Source of the DNA: Pseudobacter ginsenosidimutans
GTDB taxonomy: Bacteria; Bacteroidota; Bacteroidia; Chitinophagales; Chitinophagaceae
NCBI RefSeq assembly: GCF_007970185.1
Contig: NZ_CP042431.1
Coordinates: forward strand, 1,488,001-1,552,000
DNA length: 64,000 nucleotides
Reading direction: 5' to 3'
Part shown: positions 1 to 8,467 of the stretch, piece by piece
Layout: each line of letters starts with the position of its first letter
Position numbering within the stretch: position 1 is the stretch's first letter
The notes under the pieces: generated by a model
What the model saw: the letters and a program-made list of their open reading frames with translations, nothing else
What the model was told of the DNA's origin: nothing
Database searches by the model: none
Position numbers and translations under genes: made by a program

Positions 1-479
1 TCAAATTTGCCTTCAAGTCCTTTTACTGAATTCAGCGCTTCTTTTACTTTGCCGGTCATTTCAGAACTGTTTGCAAGCAGTTCATTATTCTGAGAAAGGA
101 AATTCAAAGATGTTTTGAGAGTATCCAGATGCGGGAGGTACTGGCCTGCTCTGCCATTCAGCTTAACGGGCTGTTGCAATTTGGATTGCAGTTGCTTATA
201 CCGTTCCTCTACATTGCCGAAGAGTTGTTCAGCCGCTGCAGAATCATTACGCGCCAATTTCTTCTTCAGCTTCTTTTCCTGTTTGGCCAACCTTTCCAAA
301 GCTTTTTCCGAACTGGCAACCAGCTTGTCTTCAAGCTCGGCCGATTTCTTATTTAGTTTATCGAGAAAACGAGTAGGAAAACTGGTGATCTTGCCAACCG
401 CAGAGGTTTCATCCTGGGCTTTTGCATTGAGCCCGTTCAGCAGCATGATTAGAAACAGGAAAAGGTATTGAAGTCGCAT
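1..479 (-). CDS. Secreted coiled-coil protein, 3' part cut by window edge
   Basis: The gene starts at the ATG whose complement lies at 477-479 and runs off the left edge, so about 159 residues are visible. Residues 1-22 form a signal peptide (MRLQYLFLFLIMLLNG, then NAKAQ). From about residue 40 to 110 the chain is rich in Lys, Glu, Ala and Leu with heptad-like spacing (KLNKKSAELEDKL, KQEKKLKKKLA), which predicts a long coiled coil. I do not recognise the family; secreted coiled-coil proteins of unknown role are common in Bacteroidota. It is in the same direction as the respiratory genes but is separated from them by a terminator-like hairpin and has its own promoter-like sequence. Function unknown. 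Confidence 0.75.
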   Translation of the reverse strand, partial: MRLQYLFLFLIMLLNGLNAKAQDETSAVGKITSFPTRFLDKLNKKSAELEDKLVASSEKALERLAKQEKKLKKKLARNDSAAAEQLFGNVEERYKQLQSKLQQPVKLNGRAGQYLPHLDTLKTSLNFLSQNNELLANSSEMTGKVKEALNSVKGLEGKF

Positions 480-501
480 ATTAAAGGCTTGAAGTGGCAT
501 T

Positions 502-534
502 CTAAAATAGTACATTTAATAATGCCTGATCAAA
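502..534 (-). promoter_or_regulatory. Bacteroidota-type promoter for the coiled-coil gene
   Basis: On the minus strand TTTG (531-534), a 21-base spacer and TATTTTAG (502-509) match the -33 / -7 pattern TTTG / TAnnTTTG at 7 of 8 bases in the -7 box. The box lies about 22 bases before the start codon at 479. Confidence 0.5.
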
Positions 535-557
535 CTTACAGCTAATACCAATCATGC

Positions 558-599
558 CAAGGGGAAAAAAAACGCCATTTTACGGGTTTTTTCCCCTTG
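558..599. terminator. 13-bp inverted repeat, likely terminator
   Basis: Arms CAAGGGGAAAAAA and TTTTTTCCCCTTG pair perfectly over 13 bp around a 16-base loop. It lies just past the stop of the last gene of the SCO1 transcript (626) and before the promoter of the next gene. The T-rich arm gives a U tract on either strand, so it could work in both directions. Confidence 0.55.
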
Positions 600-625
600 T
601 TACCTCAATAGAAATATGTATAAGG

Positions 626-1072
626 TTAAATCTCTTTTTCAGTCAGCCGGAGCAGTACGGCAATATTATTTTTTCGCGGCGTGAAAACCAGCAGGATCAA
701 ACAATGTAATATAGCAAGTGCTACAAATGAATAATAGGCAGTAATTACAAACAGCGCCAGGGCAACAAGAGCAGGGAAATAGATCAGGCTCCACCAGATC
801 ATGCAGGCAGTGAAGTATTTTCGTATGCGCATCTCCGGTAATTCCAGATTACGGGCTTCCATCATCTTTCTTTTGAAAAGATTGAATCCGACTAAAAGGC
901 AGGCAACAGACAGGATCACTGCTACTACAGAGCCGGTCCTTTCCAGATTTTCGTTCCCGGCAATGGTAGCTGAAGCGGTATATACCAGTGCCCCTGCAAT
1001 CGCCAAAACCAACAGCACCAGGAATACCGTATGCTGGAATTTAAGTTTGCGGATAGTGCCTGCAATATTCAT
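626..1072 (-). CDS. Small four-helix membrane protein, unknown
   Basis: The 148-residue product has four hydrophobic segments at about residues 15-34, 46-65, 88-110 and 112-130, with a basic loop (FKRKMMEARN) after the second. No catalytic motif or metal-binding cluster is visible and I do not recognise the family. It starts 11 bases after the DUF420 gene and is the last gene of the SCO1-DUF420 transcript, so a part in oxidase assembly or membrane maintenance is possible. That is inference from position only. Confidence 0.7.
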   Translation of the reverse strand: MNIAGTIRKLKFQHTVFLVLLVLAIAGALVYTASATIAGNENLERTGSVVAVILSVACLLVGFNLFKRKMMEARNLELPEMRIRKYFTACMIWWSLIYFPALVALALFVITAYYSFVALAILHCLILLVFTPRKNNIAVLLRLTEKEI

Positions 1073-1083
1073 AGAAAAACTGT

Positions 1084-1665
1084 TTAGTAATATGGGCTGA
1101 TCATCAGGTACACCAGCACACCTGTGATAGCAACATACAACCAGATGGGCCAGGTTATGCGGGCCAGTTTTTTGTGCGCCGGAAATTCGGCTACCAGTGC
1201 ACGATAGGCGGTGAAAAGGATGAAAGGAAGAATAATACCAGCCAGCGGGATATGGGTAGCAAGAATAATGTAATAGATGGTACGAAGAGAGCCGCCTGCA
1301 GCTTTCTCTTCATCACTAATGATTCCGTTTCGGTCTAGGTCCCCGAATTTAGTTTCCCCAGCAAAAAGATGGTGCGCAATATAGGAAACCAGGAAGATCA
1401 CAGACAGTATCATGGCCGCCATCATGATCTTCTTATGTAATTGGTAATTGCCTTTCTTGACGGTAACGAAACCTGCAATCAGTAAAAGTGTTACCATGAA
1501 GTTGATCACAGCATTGGCTGTAGCAAACAGGTGAGGATCGAAGCCCAGGTCAGCTTCCAGCTTCACTCTGCTGAGCAGTACCACTGCAGCAAAAACAATG
1601 AAGGAAAAAATAAGGATGAGTGTTCTCGCTTTCTTATCGTTCTTCTGTAAAACCGGAGGTAACAT
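1084..1665 (-). CDS. DUF420 membrane protein, oxidase-assembly associated
   Basis: This 193-residue protein has about five transmembrane segments and the histidine pattern of the DUF420 (YozB-like) family, with YIAHHLF near residue 98 and TH in the following helix. Family members sit next to cytochrome oxidase genes and are thought to help oxidase assembly. Between two helices lies an acidic loop at residues 109-120 (DLDRNGIISDEE) that fits a canonical EF-hand calcium loop at positions 1, 3, 5 and 12. The gene follows SCO1 by 3 bases and is certainly co-transcribed with it. Family assignment is good; the calcium idea is inference. Confidence 0.82.
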   Translation of the reverse strand: MLPPVLQKNDKKARTLILIFSFIVFAAVVLLSRVKLEADLGFDPHLFATANAVINFMVTLLLIAGFVTVKKGNYQLHKKIMMAAMILSVIFLVSYIAHHLFAGETKFGDLDRNGIISDEEKAAGGSLRTIYYIILATHIPLAGIILPFILFTAYRALVAEFPAHKKLARITWPIWLYVAITGVLVYLMISPYY

Positions 1666-1668
1666 AGA

Positions 1669-2481
1669 TCAGGCATTTGTTTGAGTGCGCGGTTTGCGCG
1701 TAATACGGATAAATATTGCCAGTAGTGCCAACGCTATCAGATACACGGGCCAGAGGCCGAGCAGTTTTGCCAGAACAGGCGACTTCTCCTGTTTGTCTTT
1801 TTCAAGCATCAGCAGGGTAACGTCTTCACCGAGGCTGGACAATGAAGCGCTATCCAGGCCATTGTAGTAGCCGCGCACTACACCTTGTTTATCTATCAAT
1901 ACAAATTTCTCGGTATGTATGAATGCGGAGTCTACAGTGCCGCCGTCCTGGAGCCCAAGTTTAAGTTCCTCCAGCGCGTAATCATAGATCACTTTCTTGG
2001 GACCTGTAAGCATCCACCACATGTCGTGATTCACACCATATCTGTCGGCATATTTTCTGAGTACAGGAACGGAATCACGTTCCGGGTCCACGCTGAAGGA
2101 GATCAGCTGAACGAATGTGGTATCGATGCGTTTGGTGAGGTCTTTGAATTTGAGCCCATCCTGGATCATTTTCATATTGCGTGAAAGTCCGGGGCAGATA
2201 GACGGGCAACGGGTGAAGAAGAAATTGGCAATCACGATACGACCGCGGAGCTCGTCCATCGTAACAGTCTTTCCCAGCTGATTGGTAAGCTCGAAATTGC
2301 CTACCTGGTGCCAGATGGTGTCCTGGTGCAGTTTGCCATTGATGATGGTGTCTTTTGTGTCGTCGAAATAATAATGCTTCGGCATCCGAAGGGAGTCCTG
2401 GCTGATGCCTTTCACCAGAAAGTAGCTGGCAACCGGCAGCAGGAGGGCAACACACAGAGCTAAGAGGGCTTTCTGACTCAC
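1669..2481 (-). CDS. SCO1/SenC copper chaperone for cytochrome oxidase
   Basis: The 270-residue protein has an N-terminal membrane anchor (about residues 5-25), a thioredoxin-like SCO domain and a second membrane helix near residues 240-260. The copper-binding motif CPSIC has cysteines at 92 and 96, and the partner histidine is H189 in FIHTEKF. SCO proteins deliver copper to, or reduce, the CuA site of oxidase subunit II on the outer face of the inner membrane. It lies directly downstream of the cox genes but behind a strong terminator, so it is expressed as a separate unit with DUF420. The C-terminal anchor is usual for Bacteroidota SCO proteins. Confidence 0.93.
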   Translation of the reverse strand: MSQKALLALCVALLLPVASYFLVKGISQDSLRMPKHYYFDDTKDTIINGKLHQDTIWHQVGNFELTNQLGKTVTMDELRGRIVIANFFFTRCPSICPGLSRNMKMIQDGLKFKDLTKRIDTTFVQLISFSVDPERDSVPVLRKYADRYGVNHDMWWMLTGPKKVIYDYALEELKLGLQDGGTVDSAFIHTEKFVLIDKQGVVRGYYNGLDSASLSSLGEDVTLLMLEKDKQEKSPVLAKLLGLWPVYLIALALLAIFIRITRKPRTQTNA

Positions 2482-2500
2482 CTTATTTCATTTAGTTGCG

Positions 2501-2508
2501 CAAAGGTA
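2501..2508 (-). promoter_or_regulatory. -7 promoter element for SCO1 transcript
   Basis: TACCTTTG on the minus strand matches TAnnTTTG exactly and lies about 20 bases upstream of the SCO1 start codon. No good -33 box is seen at 19-21 bases. Confidence 0.45.
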
Positions 2509-2585
2509 CCACAGGAACGGATGCAATGTGGCGTTTGATCCACTTAATTTATGCTAAAACCGCACAATGGCAGGGCTGCAAAAGC

Positions 2586-2616
2586 AACGGGCGTACCTGT
2601 TGGAGGTACGCCCGTT
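2586..2616. terminator. Strong hairpin terminator after cox operon
   Basis: AACGGGCGTACCT (2586-2598) and AGGTACGCCCGTT (2604-2616) form a perfect 13-bp stem with a 5-base loop. It sits between the stop of subunit IV (2642) and the promoter of SCO1, so it ends the act-cta transcript and separates the SCO1 unit. Confidence 0.75.
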
Positions 2617-2641
2617 TATTTAATTCAGTTTCTGATCGTTC

Positions 2642-3085
2642 TTAGTGCAAAGCACCTGGTTTCTCGGCCTCATGCCCGTGAGCAGGAGCTGTTTCCTTTA
2701 CCGGCGTGGTAGTACGTTCGTGGTAATAAGGATCGTATGTGTTACGCAGGTTCCTGTAAGAATCACCATCCCAGAGGAAGGCGGTAATGAACCAGATGAA
2801 GAGCAATGCAGGGATAGCGATGGTCATCACCAGGTTCTTGATCTCATGACCCAGGTGCATGAACTCTGCAATGATATAGAATGCTTTCGCGAGTGTGAAG
2901 ATGATATAGAGAATGTTGAACCAGATCTTCAGGCTATGAAAGTGTGGTGCGATGAACATACCCACTACCAGTTCCACAACAGTGATCACCAGCAGGATCC
3001 AGAATGTACGCCAGATGGCTGCTTTATCAAATCCGTGTCCGTCTCCATCCGCGTGTGATTGCTTTACGCTTTCAAAAGTTTCCAT
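2642..3085 (-). CDS. Cytochrome c oxidase subunit IV (small subunit)
   Basis: The 147-residue protein has three transmembrane helices (about 28-48, 57-77, 85-105) as in the prokaryotic cytochrome c oxidase subunit IV family. It follows subunit III by 36 bases and is the last gene of the act-cta run. Both ends are rich in histidine (HADGDGHG near the N-terminus, HGHEAEKPGALH at the C-terminus), like other subunits of this complex. The subunit is thought to stabilise the core; it has no redox centre. Confidence 0.85.
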   Translation of the reverse strand: METFESVKQSHADGDGHGFDKAAIWRTFWILLVITVVELVVGMFIAPHFHSLKIWFNILYIIFTLAKAFYIIAEFMHLGHEIKNLVMTIAIPALLFIWFITAFLWDGDSYRNLRNTYDPYYHERTTTPVKETAPAHGHEAEKPGALH

Positions 3086-3121
3086 AATATCCTTTTACAG
3101 TTGTAGTTTGATCAATGTTGT

Positions 3122-3799
3122 TTAGAACAGGTAGAAGCAGGTGAATACGAATACCCAAACCAGATCTACGAAGTGCCAGTACAGACCAGCTTTTTCGATC
3201 ATGAGGTAGTGACCTCTTCTGTCGAATACTCCTTTCCAGGTCATGATCAGCATGATGATGTTGATCACTACACCAGACAATACGTGGAATCCGTGGAATC
3301 CGGTGATGGTAAAGAAGAAGTTGGTGAAGTTGGTAGATGCCGGAGTTCCTCCAAAGTTATTGAAAGGGTTCCTTCCCCACCATGCGCCCTGCTCATGCAG
3401 GTGATGCCATTCCCATGCCTGGCAGCCCAGGAACATGAGACCTCCAATGATGGTCAGGATCATATACTTCATTACACCTTTTCTATTGTTGGCATGTCCT
3501 TCACCTACAGCCAGTACCATGGTAACGGAAGAAGCGATCAGGATGAAAGTCATGATACTCACAAATACCAGCGGCATGTGCGCATGACCCATGAAAGGAA
3601 CAGAGGAGAATACCTCGTTGGGGTCAGGCCAGCCGTTGCTTGCAAAACGAACGGTACCGTAAGAGATCAGGAATGCACCGAAGGTAAAAGCGTCACTCAT
3701 CAGGAAGTACCACATCATTAACTTCCCATACTCCACGTTGAAGGGACTTTTTCCTCCATCCCACCATCTTTGCTTACCTGCTACTGCTGTTTGTGCCAT
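3122..3799 (-). CDS. Cytochrome c oxidase subunit III (first copy)
   Basis: A 225-residue heme-copper oxidase subunit III with about five helices. Typical features are FHGFHVLSG, the EWHHL segment and the C-terminal LYWHFVDLVWVFVF. It belongs to the membrane core of the aa3 oxidase together with ctaC and ctaD. A second subunit III gene lies 40 bases upstream; both have the YWHFVD signature, so this is a tandem pair as in other Bacteroidota act-cta operons rather than a recent duplication. Confidence 0.92.
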   Translation of the reverse strand: MAQTAVAGKQRWWDGGKSPFNVEYGKLMMWYFLMSDAFTFGAFLISYGTVRFASNGWPDPNEVFSSVPFMGHAHMPLVFVSIMTFILIASSVTMVLAVGEGHANNRKGVMKYMILTIIGGLMFLGCQAWEWHHLHEQGAWWGRNPFNNFGGTPASTNFTNFFFTITGFHGFHVLSGVVINIIMLIMTWKGVFDRRGHYLMIEKAGLYWHFVDLVWVFVFTCFYLF

Positions 3800-3839
3800 G
3801 TTACTGTATTAGAAATTTTGAATGATATACTATTTTCAG

Positions 3840-4406
3840 TTAGCGTTTGATCAGGAAAAAAATGAACAGATATAACCAAAGTGCGTCTACAAAATGCCAG
3901 TAGGTGCTGATCACTTCCACGGGCACTGCATTGTAATTTCTGAATTTCCGGCTGAATGCCTTGAAGAACATAATGAGCAAGGCGATAGCGCCACCCAGTA
4001 CGTGCACGGCATGCAGACCGAAAATGATGTACAGGAATTGTCCGGCTCCGGTTCCACCGTGAAGGAACACTCCTGTATCGGTCAGTTGTTTAAAACCGAT
4101 CACCTGCATTACGATGAACAACACACCCAGCACTGCTGTTACTGTAAGCAGTTTACGGTAAAGGTTCATCTTGCGCTCTTTGAAACTCTTAAGAGCGTAT
4201 TGCATGGTGAAGCTGCTGAGCAGCATTACACCGGTTGAATAAAAAAAGATCTGCGGCATTTCTACGGTTGACCATCCGGGTAAGCTACCCTTTACAATGT
4301 ATGCACTGGTCAAACCGGCGAACATCATGATGATGCTGCCTATTGCAACCCACAAGGTGAACTTGTGAGGATGTACTTTTTGTCTCTGCGAACTCACCAT
4401 CTCCAT
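3840..4406 (-). CDS. Cytochrome c oxidase subunit III (second copy)
   Basis: A 188-residue subunit III family protein with five predicted helices and the C-terminal TYWHFVDALWLYLF signature; GLHAVHVLGG matches the conserved His-rich helix. It is shorter than the neighbouring copy. It begins 12 bases after the ctaB stop, so the genes are co-transcribed. The two proteins may be split halves of the role played by one seven-helix subunit III elsewhere; that is inference. Confidence 0.9.
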   Translation of the reverse strand: MEMVSSQRQKVHPHKFTLWVAIGSIIMMFAGLTSAYIVKGSLPGWSTVEMPQIFFYSTGVMLLSSFTMQYALKSFKERKMNLYRKLLTVTAVLGVLFIVMQVIGFKQLTDTGVFLHGGTGAGQFLYIIFGLHAVHVLGGAIALLIMFFKAFSRKFRNYNAVPVEVISTYWHFVDALWLYLFIFFLIKR

Positions 4407-4418
4407 TGTCTGTTTTCT

Positions 4419-5321
4419 TTATAGTTTGTCTGCCAGCATAGCCAGAAATACTATGGGCAGGTAAATATAACTGCTGAACATCACTCTTCTCGCTGCTTTT
4501 GCTTCCATCTCACGGTACAGCCTTATACTTTGCCACAGCATAAAGAGATTGGCCGCAAAAATGATCCAGAGGCTCACGATACCGCTGATATTTGCCAGGT
4601 AAGGCAATACCCCGATAGGGATCAGCACCAGTGAATACACAATGGACTGAATGGCTGAAAACTTTCCTGGTCCTTCAGTGGATGGCAACAGTTTGAATCC
4701 GGCATGACTGTAATCCTTATGCGCAAGCCAGGCGATAGCCCAGAAGTGCGGGAACTGCCAAAAGAACTGGATTGCAAAAAGCACCCATCCGCCTGCACTG
4801 AGTTTATCTTCACCGGCGGCCCAGCCGATCAGGCAGGGAAGCGCGCCAGGCACCGCTCCCAGCAGAACAGCAACAGAGCTGACCTTTTTGAGAGGAGTGT
4901 ACATGAAGGCGTAGATAAACCAGCTTACCAGCGCCACTGCGGCCGACAAAATGTTAAAGAACCATCCCAGTATTCCCAGTCCGATCACCAGCGTTACGAT
5001 GGCGAAAGCCCATCCTTCAGCAGGTGTCATACGTCCGGAAGCTACCGGTCTTTTTGCTGTACGCTTCATCATCGCGTCGGTATCCTTCTCCACCACCTGG
5101 TTCACTGCATTAGCGCTGCCAGTTACCAGCATACCAGCTACGAAGAGTAAGATAACCATGCTCCAGTTCAACTGTACAACAGTAGGAGCCAGCAAATAAC
5201 TGATCACAGATGAAAACACTACCATGAAGCTCAGGCTGAACTTGATCAGCGCCATGTAGTCACGCACTTTGCCGGCGATTGAAAAAGAGCTGTGTTGCTT
5301 CACGGTTTCCTGCGTCGTCAT
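4419..5321 (-). CDS. ctaB: Protoheme IX farnesyltransferase (heme O synthase)
   Basis: This 300-residue UbiA-superfamily enzyme adds a farnesyl chain to heme B to make heme O, the precursor of the heme A of the aa3 oxidase. The prenyl diphosphate/Mg site is seen as NAVNQVVEKDTDAMM with the basic TAKRPVASGRM stretch after it, and a second acidic site lies in KDYSHAGFKLLPSTEG. About eight to nine transmembrane helices are predicted. It lies between ctaD and subunit III. No heme A synthase gene (ctaA) is present in this window. Confidence 0.93.
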   Translation of the reverse strand: MTTQETVKQHSSFSIAGKVRDYMALIKFSLSFMVVFSSVISYLLAPTVVQLNWSMVILLFVAGMLVTGSANAVNQVVEKDTDAMMKRTAKRPVASGRMTPAEGWAFAIVTLVIGLGILGWFFNILSAAVALVSWFIYAFMYTPLKKVSSVAVLLGAVPGALPCLIGWAAGEDKLSAGGWVLFAIQFFWQFPHFWAIAWLAHKDYSHAGFKLLPSTEGPGKFSAIQSIVYSLVLIPIGVLPYLANISGIVSLWIIFAANLFMLWQSIRLYREMEAKAARRVMFSSYIYLPIVFLAMLADKL

Positions 5322-5347
5322 CAGTTATGAATATTTTAAACCGGTTA

Positions 5348-5370
5348 CCGGATGAGGATTGCTCATCCGG
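5348..5370. other. Intra-operon hairpin between ctaD and ctaB
   Basis: CCGGATGAG and CTCATCCGG form a perfect 9-bp stem with loop GATTG, in the 63-base gap after the ctaD stop. No clean U tract follows on the minus strand, so it is more likely an mRNA-stabilising or partial-attenuation hairpin than a full terminator. Confidence 0.45.
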
Positions 5371-5384
5371 CAATCAGTTGTTGC

Positions 5385-7208
5385 TTAGTGATGCTTGCTC
5401 TCATCCGGGCTGATAGGCTCGGTCTGAGGAATGAAATCTCTTCCATCCTTGCTGTAATCATAAGCCCAGCGGTGAACTTCAGGGATCTCACCAGGCCAGT
5501 TTCCGTGACCAGGATGGATAGGAGCAGTCCACTCGAGGGTTGTAGCGCCCCATGGGTTCTGGGTGGTTACTTTTCTACCCTTGAAAATAGAGTAGAAGAA
5601 GTTGAAGATGAACATCAACTGAACCGCGAATACGATGATGGCTACAGTAGAGATGAATTTATTCAGTTCTCCGAATTGTTTGAATGATTCCCAGATACCG
5701 TACTCGAAATAACGGCGAGGCATACCCGCCAGACCTTCGTAGTGCATTGGCCAGAAGATCAGGTAAGCGCCGATCAGGGTGATCCAGAAGTGGATGTACG
5801 CCATGGTATTGTTCATGAAGCGTCCATACATTTTGGGGAACCAGTGGTATACACCTGCGAACATTCCGAAGAAGGCAGACACACCCATTACGATGTGGAA
5901 ATGCGCAATTACGAAATAAGTATCGTGAAGGTGGATATCCAGTGTAGAGTTACCGAGGAAGATACCGGTAAGACCACCGGAGATGAACAGGCTCACGAAA
6001 CCGATAGCGAAGAGCATACCAGGCGTGAAGCGGATATTCGCTTTCCAGAGTGTGGTCAGCCAGTTGAACACTTTGATGGCGGAGGGAACCGCAATCAGGA
6101 GCGTCAGCAATACGAACACTGAACCGAGGAACGGATTCAGACCTGTTACGAACATGTGGTGCGCCCATACGAGGAAGGCCAGGATCGTGATAGCGAACAT
6201 GGAACCTACCATCGCCATGTAACCGAAGATCGGTTTGCGGGAATTCACAGAAAGTACTTCTGAAGAAATACCCATGGCTGGCAACAGGATGATATATACT
6301 TCGGGGTGACCCAGGAACCAGAACAAGTGCTGGTAAAGGATCGCGCTACCACCTTCATTGGGGAGGGCGCCTACACCCGTGATGTAAATGTCGGAGAGAT
6401 AGAAGCTGGTGCCGCCGTGACGGTCGAACAACAGCAGGATGAAACCAGAGAGCAGTACAGGGAACGACAGGATACCGAGTACGGCAGTGAAGAACAGCGC
6501 CCACATGGTCAGCGGCATCTTGGTCATGCTCATACCCTTTGTACGCATGTTCAATACAGTGGATACATAGTTCAGTCCACCGAGCAGTGAAGAGATCACG
6601 AACATTGCCATGGCAACGATCCAGAGGTCCATACCCGTTTTGGAACCCGGCGAAGCATCACCAAGCGCACTCAATGGCGGATAGGCCGTCCAGCCACCGG
6701 AGAATGGTCCGGTTTGAACGAATAATGAAGACAGCATCACGATGCTACCGCCGAAGAAGAACCAGTAGCTCAGCATGTTCATCATGGGAGAAGCCATATC
6801 GCGTGCTCCGATTTGCAGAGGAATGAGGAAGTTGGCGAAGGTTCCGCTCAAACCACCGGTCAATACAAAGAACACGAGAACGGTTCCGTGCATGGTTACC
6901 AGTGCGTAATAATTTTCAGGAGTGATCTTTCCACCTTTCGCCCATCTGCCCAGGATATCCTCCAGCCAGGGGAATGACTGATCAGGATAACCCAACTGCA
7001 AACGGAACAATACTGACATCAGACCTCCGAGTATCGCCCATACCATCCCTGTGATCAGGAATTGTTTCGCGATCATTTTATGATCCTGACTGAAAACGTA
7101 TTTGGTTATGAACGTTTCCTTATGATGATGACCGTGATCATCACCATGATGCACTTCATGAGAATGGGCTACCTCAGAATGGCCGTGCAGTGCTGCTTCG
7201 TTGCTCAT
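5385..7208 (-). CDS. ctaD: Cytochrome c oxidase subunit I (aa3 type)
   Basis: The 607-residue catalytic subunit reduces oxygen and pumps protons. Heme a ligands are H107 (MHGTVLVFF) and H438; the heme a3 ligand is H436 (IAHFHIV); CuB ligands are H301, H350 and H351, with the cross-linking Y305. GHPEVYI carries the glutamate E303 typical of A-type oxidases. Twelve core helices are predicted. The first 30 residues are unusually rich in histidine (about ten), and the protein ends DESKHH. It follows ctaC by 40 bases. Electrons come from CuA of ctaC, supplied by the alternative complex III encoded upstream. Confidence 0.97.
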   Translation of the reverse strand: MSNEAALHGHSEVAHSHEVHHGDDHGHHHKETFITKYVFSQDHKMIAKQFLITGMVWAILGGLMSVLFRLQLGYPDQSFPWLEDILGRWAKGGKITPENYYALVTMHGTVLVFFVLTGGLSGTFANFLIPLQIGARDMASPMMNMLSYWFFFGGSIVMLSSLFVQTGPFSGGWTAYPPLSALGDASPGSKTGMDLWIVAMAMFVISSLLGGLNYVSTVLNMRTKGMSMTKMPLTMWALFFTAVLGILSFPVLLSGFILLLFDRHGGTSFYLSDIYITGVGALPNEGGSAILYQHLFWFLGHPEVYIILLPAMGISSEVLSVNSRKPIFGYMAMVGSMFAITILAFLVWAHHMFVTGLNPFLGSVFVLLTLLIAVPSAIKVFNWLTTLWKANIRFTPGMLFAIGFVSLFISGGLTGIFLGNSTLDIHLHDTYFVIAHFHIVMGVSAFFGMFAGVYHWFPKMYGRFMNNTMAYIHFWITLIGAYLIFWPMHYEGLAGMPRRYFEYGIWESFKQFGELNKFISTVAIIVFAVQLMFIFNFFYSIFKGRKVTTQNPWGATTLEWTAPIHPGHGNWPGEIPEVHRWAYDYSKDGRDFIPQTEPISPDESKHH

Positions 7209-7248
7209 GATATTCTTTTTTATAATCGGGTATTCAAAACTTTTTTCG

Positions 7249-8400
7249 TTACGGTTTAGCTGCTGCTATCACTGGTTTTACTTCTTTGGCAACAGTGGTC
7301 ACTGCTGCTTTGGTAGTATCAGCGGCAGGAGCCGGAGCTGCTTCCGGAGCAGGGAAAGCAACTGCATAAGCAGGCTTTTGTTTGGCTTTCCAGAGAATGA
7401 ATTCATCCTTGGTTACCACTTTGATCAATCCTTTCATGGAGTAGTGACCGTTTCCGCACATCTGGTCGCAGGAGATCTCATACTCGAATTTGGGATTGCC
7501 GGTGATCTTCTTCATTTCTTCGGTAGTGTACTTGGGTGTGAACCACAGTGTAGTGGGCGTTCCAGGCACAGCATCCATTTTCAGGCGGAAGTGAGAGAGA
7601 CCTACGTCGTGTACCACGTCGCGGGAGTTGATCACCAGTTTCACAGGCTGATCCTTCACCATGTAGATAGCTTCGTTGGTAACGATATCATCAAAAGTTG
7701 CGGGGTCTGCCTTGATCTCAACAGTACCTGCATCTTTCTTATTGTGATCTTTTTTCACGATAGTGGTATCGATCCAGTTCAGACCAAGCTGGTTGTTCTT
7801 TCCTTCATCGATCATACGGAAATACTTTTTTCCAAAAGTATTATCCTTACCTGGGTAGCGATAGATCCATCCGAATTGTTTGCCGGTGATCTCCACTACG
7901 AGAGAATCTTTGGGAGCGTCGCCGGTGATACGGAACCAGTAGTACAGACCGAAACCAACCAGGATACAGAGTGTGATGGCAGGAACGGTAGTCCAGAGGA
8001 TCTCCAGTTTATTGTTATGCGGATAGAAGAATGCTTTTCTTTTTGAACTGTACTGGTATTTGTATGCGAACCAGAACAGGAGGATCTGTGTTATGATGAA
8101 TACAATACCACAAATAGCAATGGTAATGTACAGCATGGTATCAATGTTCTCACCATGGTCAGACGCTGAGGGGTGCGCCAGGAGGGTTTTACCAAACAGG
8201 AGTTTGTTGCACCACCATACGCCGAGAAGCCCCAGTACCAGGAATACCACCATCAGGAATGCATTGACCTTATTACTTTGCTCGAAAGCTTTCTTCTCGC
8301 CTTTCAGCACAGAAACATACTCGCTAGCCTTGGCAATCTGAAACGTGATCAGGAAGCCCAGTGCAAGGATCGTTAAAAGAAATATTCCGGTAGTTGTCAT
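7249..8400 (-). CDS. ctaC: Cytochrome c oxidase subunit II with CuA site
   Basis: The 383-residue protein carries the CuA domain: H264, C311, C315, H319 and M322 in CDQMCGNGHYSM, with the aromatic KQFGWIY electron-entry segment near 174-180. Four hydrophobic segments precede it (about 4-22, 47-65, 88-112, 135-156), two more than a minimal subunit II, which fits the enlarged form reported for oxidases that bind alternative complex III. There is no CxxCH, so this is an aa3 and not a caa3 enzyme. The C-terminus is a roughly 40-residue Ala/Pro/Lys tail. It lies 67 bases after actF. Confidence 0.95.
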   Translation of the reverse strand: MTTTGIFLLTILALGFLITFQIAKASEYVSVLKGEKKAFEQSNKVNAFLMVVFLVLGLLGVWWCNKLLFGKTLLAHPSASDHGENIDTMLYITIAICGIVFIITQILLFWFAYKYQYSSKRKAFFYPHNNKLEILWTTVPAITLCILVGFGLYYWFRITGDAPKDSLVVEITGKQFGWIYRYPGKDNTFGKKYFRMIDEGKNNQLGLNWIDTTIVKKDHNKKDAGTVEIKADPATFDDIVTNEAIYMVKDQPVKLVINSRDVVHDVGLSHFRLKMDAVPGTPTTLWFTPKYTTEEMKKITGNPKFEYEISCDQMCGNGHYSMKGLIKVVTKDEFILWKAKQKPAYAVAFPAPEAAPAPAADTTKAAVTTVAKEVKPVIAAAKP

Positions 8401-8467
8401 GATCTATCAATAAATTTTATTCGAACAAACAAGTTTTACTTCTTGAACTATACACACAGTTTTCAGA

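Noticed and set aside
7201-8046. 281-codon plus-strand frame opposite ctaC
   Set aside because: It covers the CuA domain on the other strand and shows no recognisable motif.
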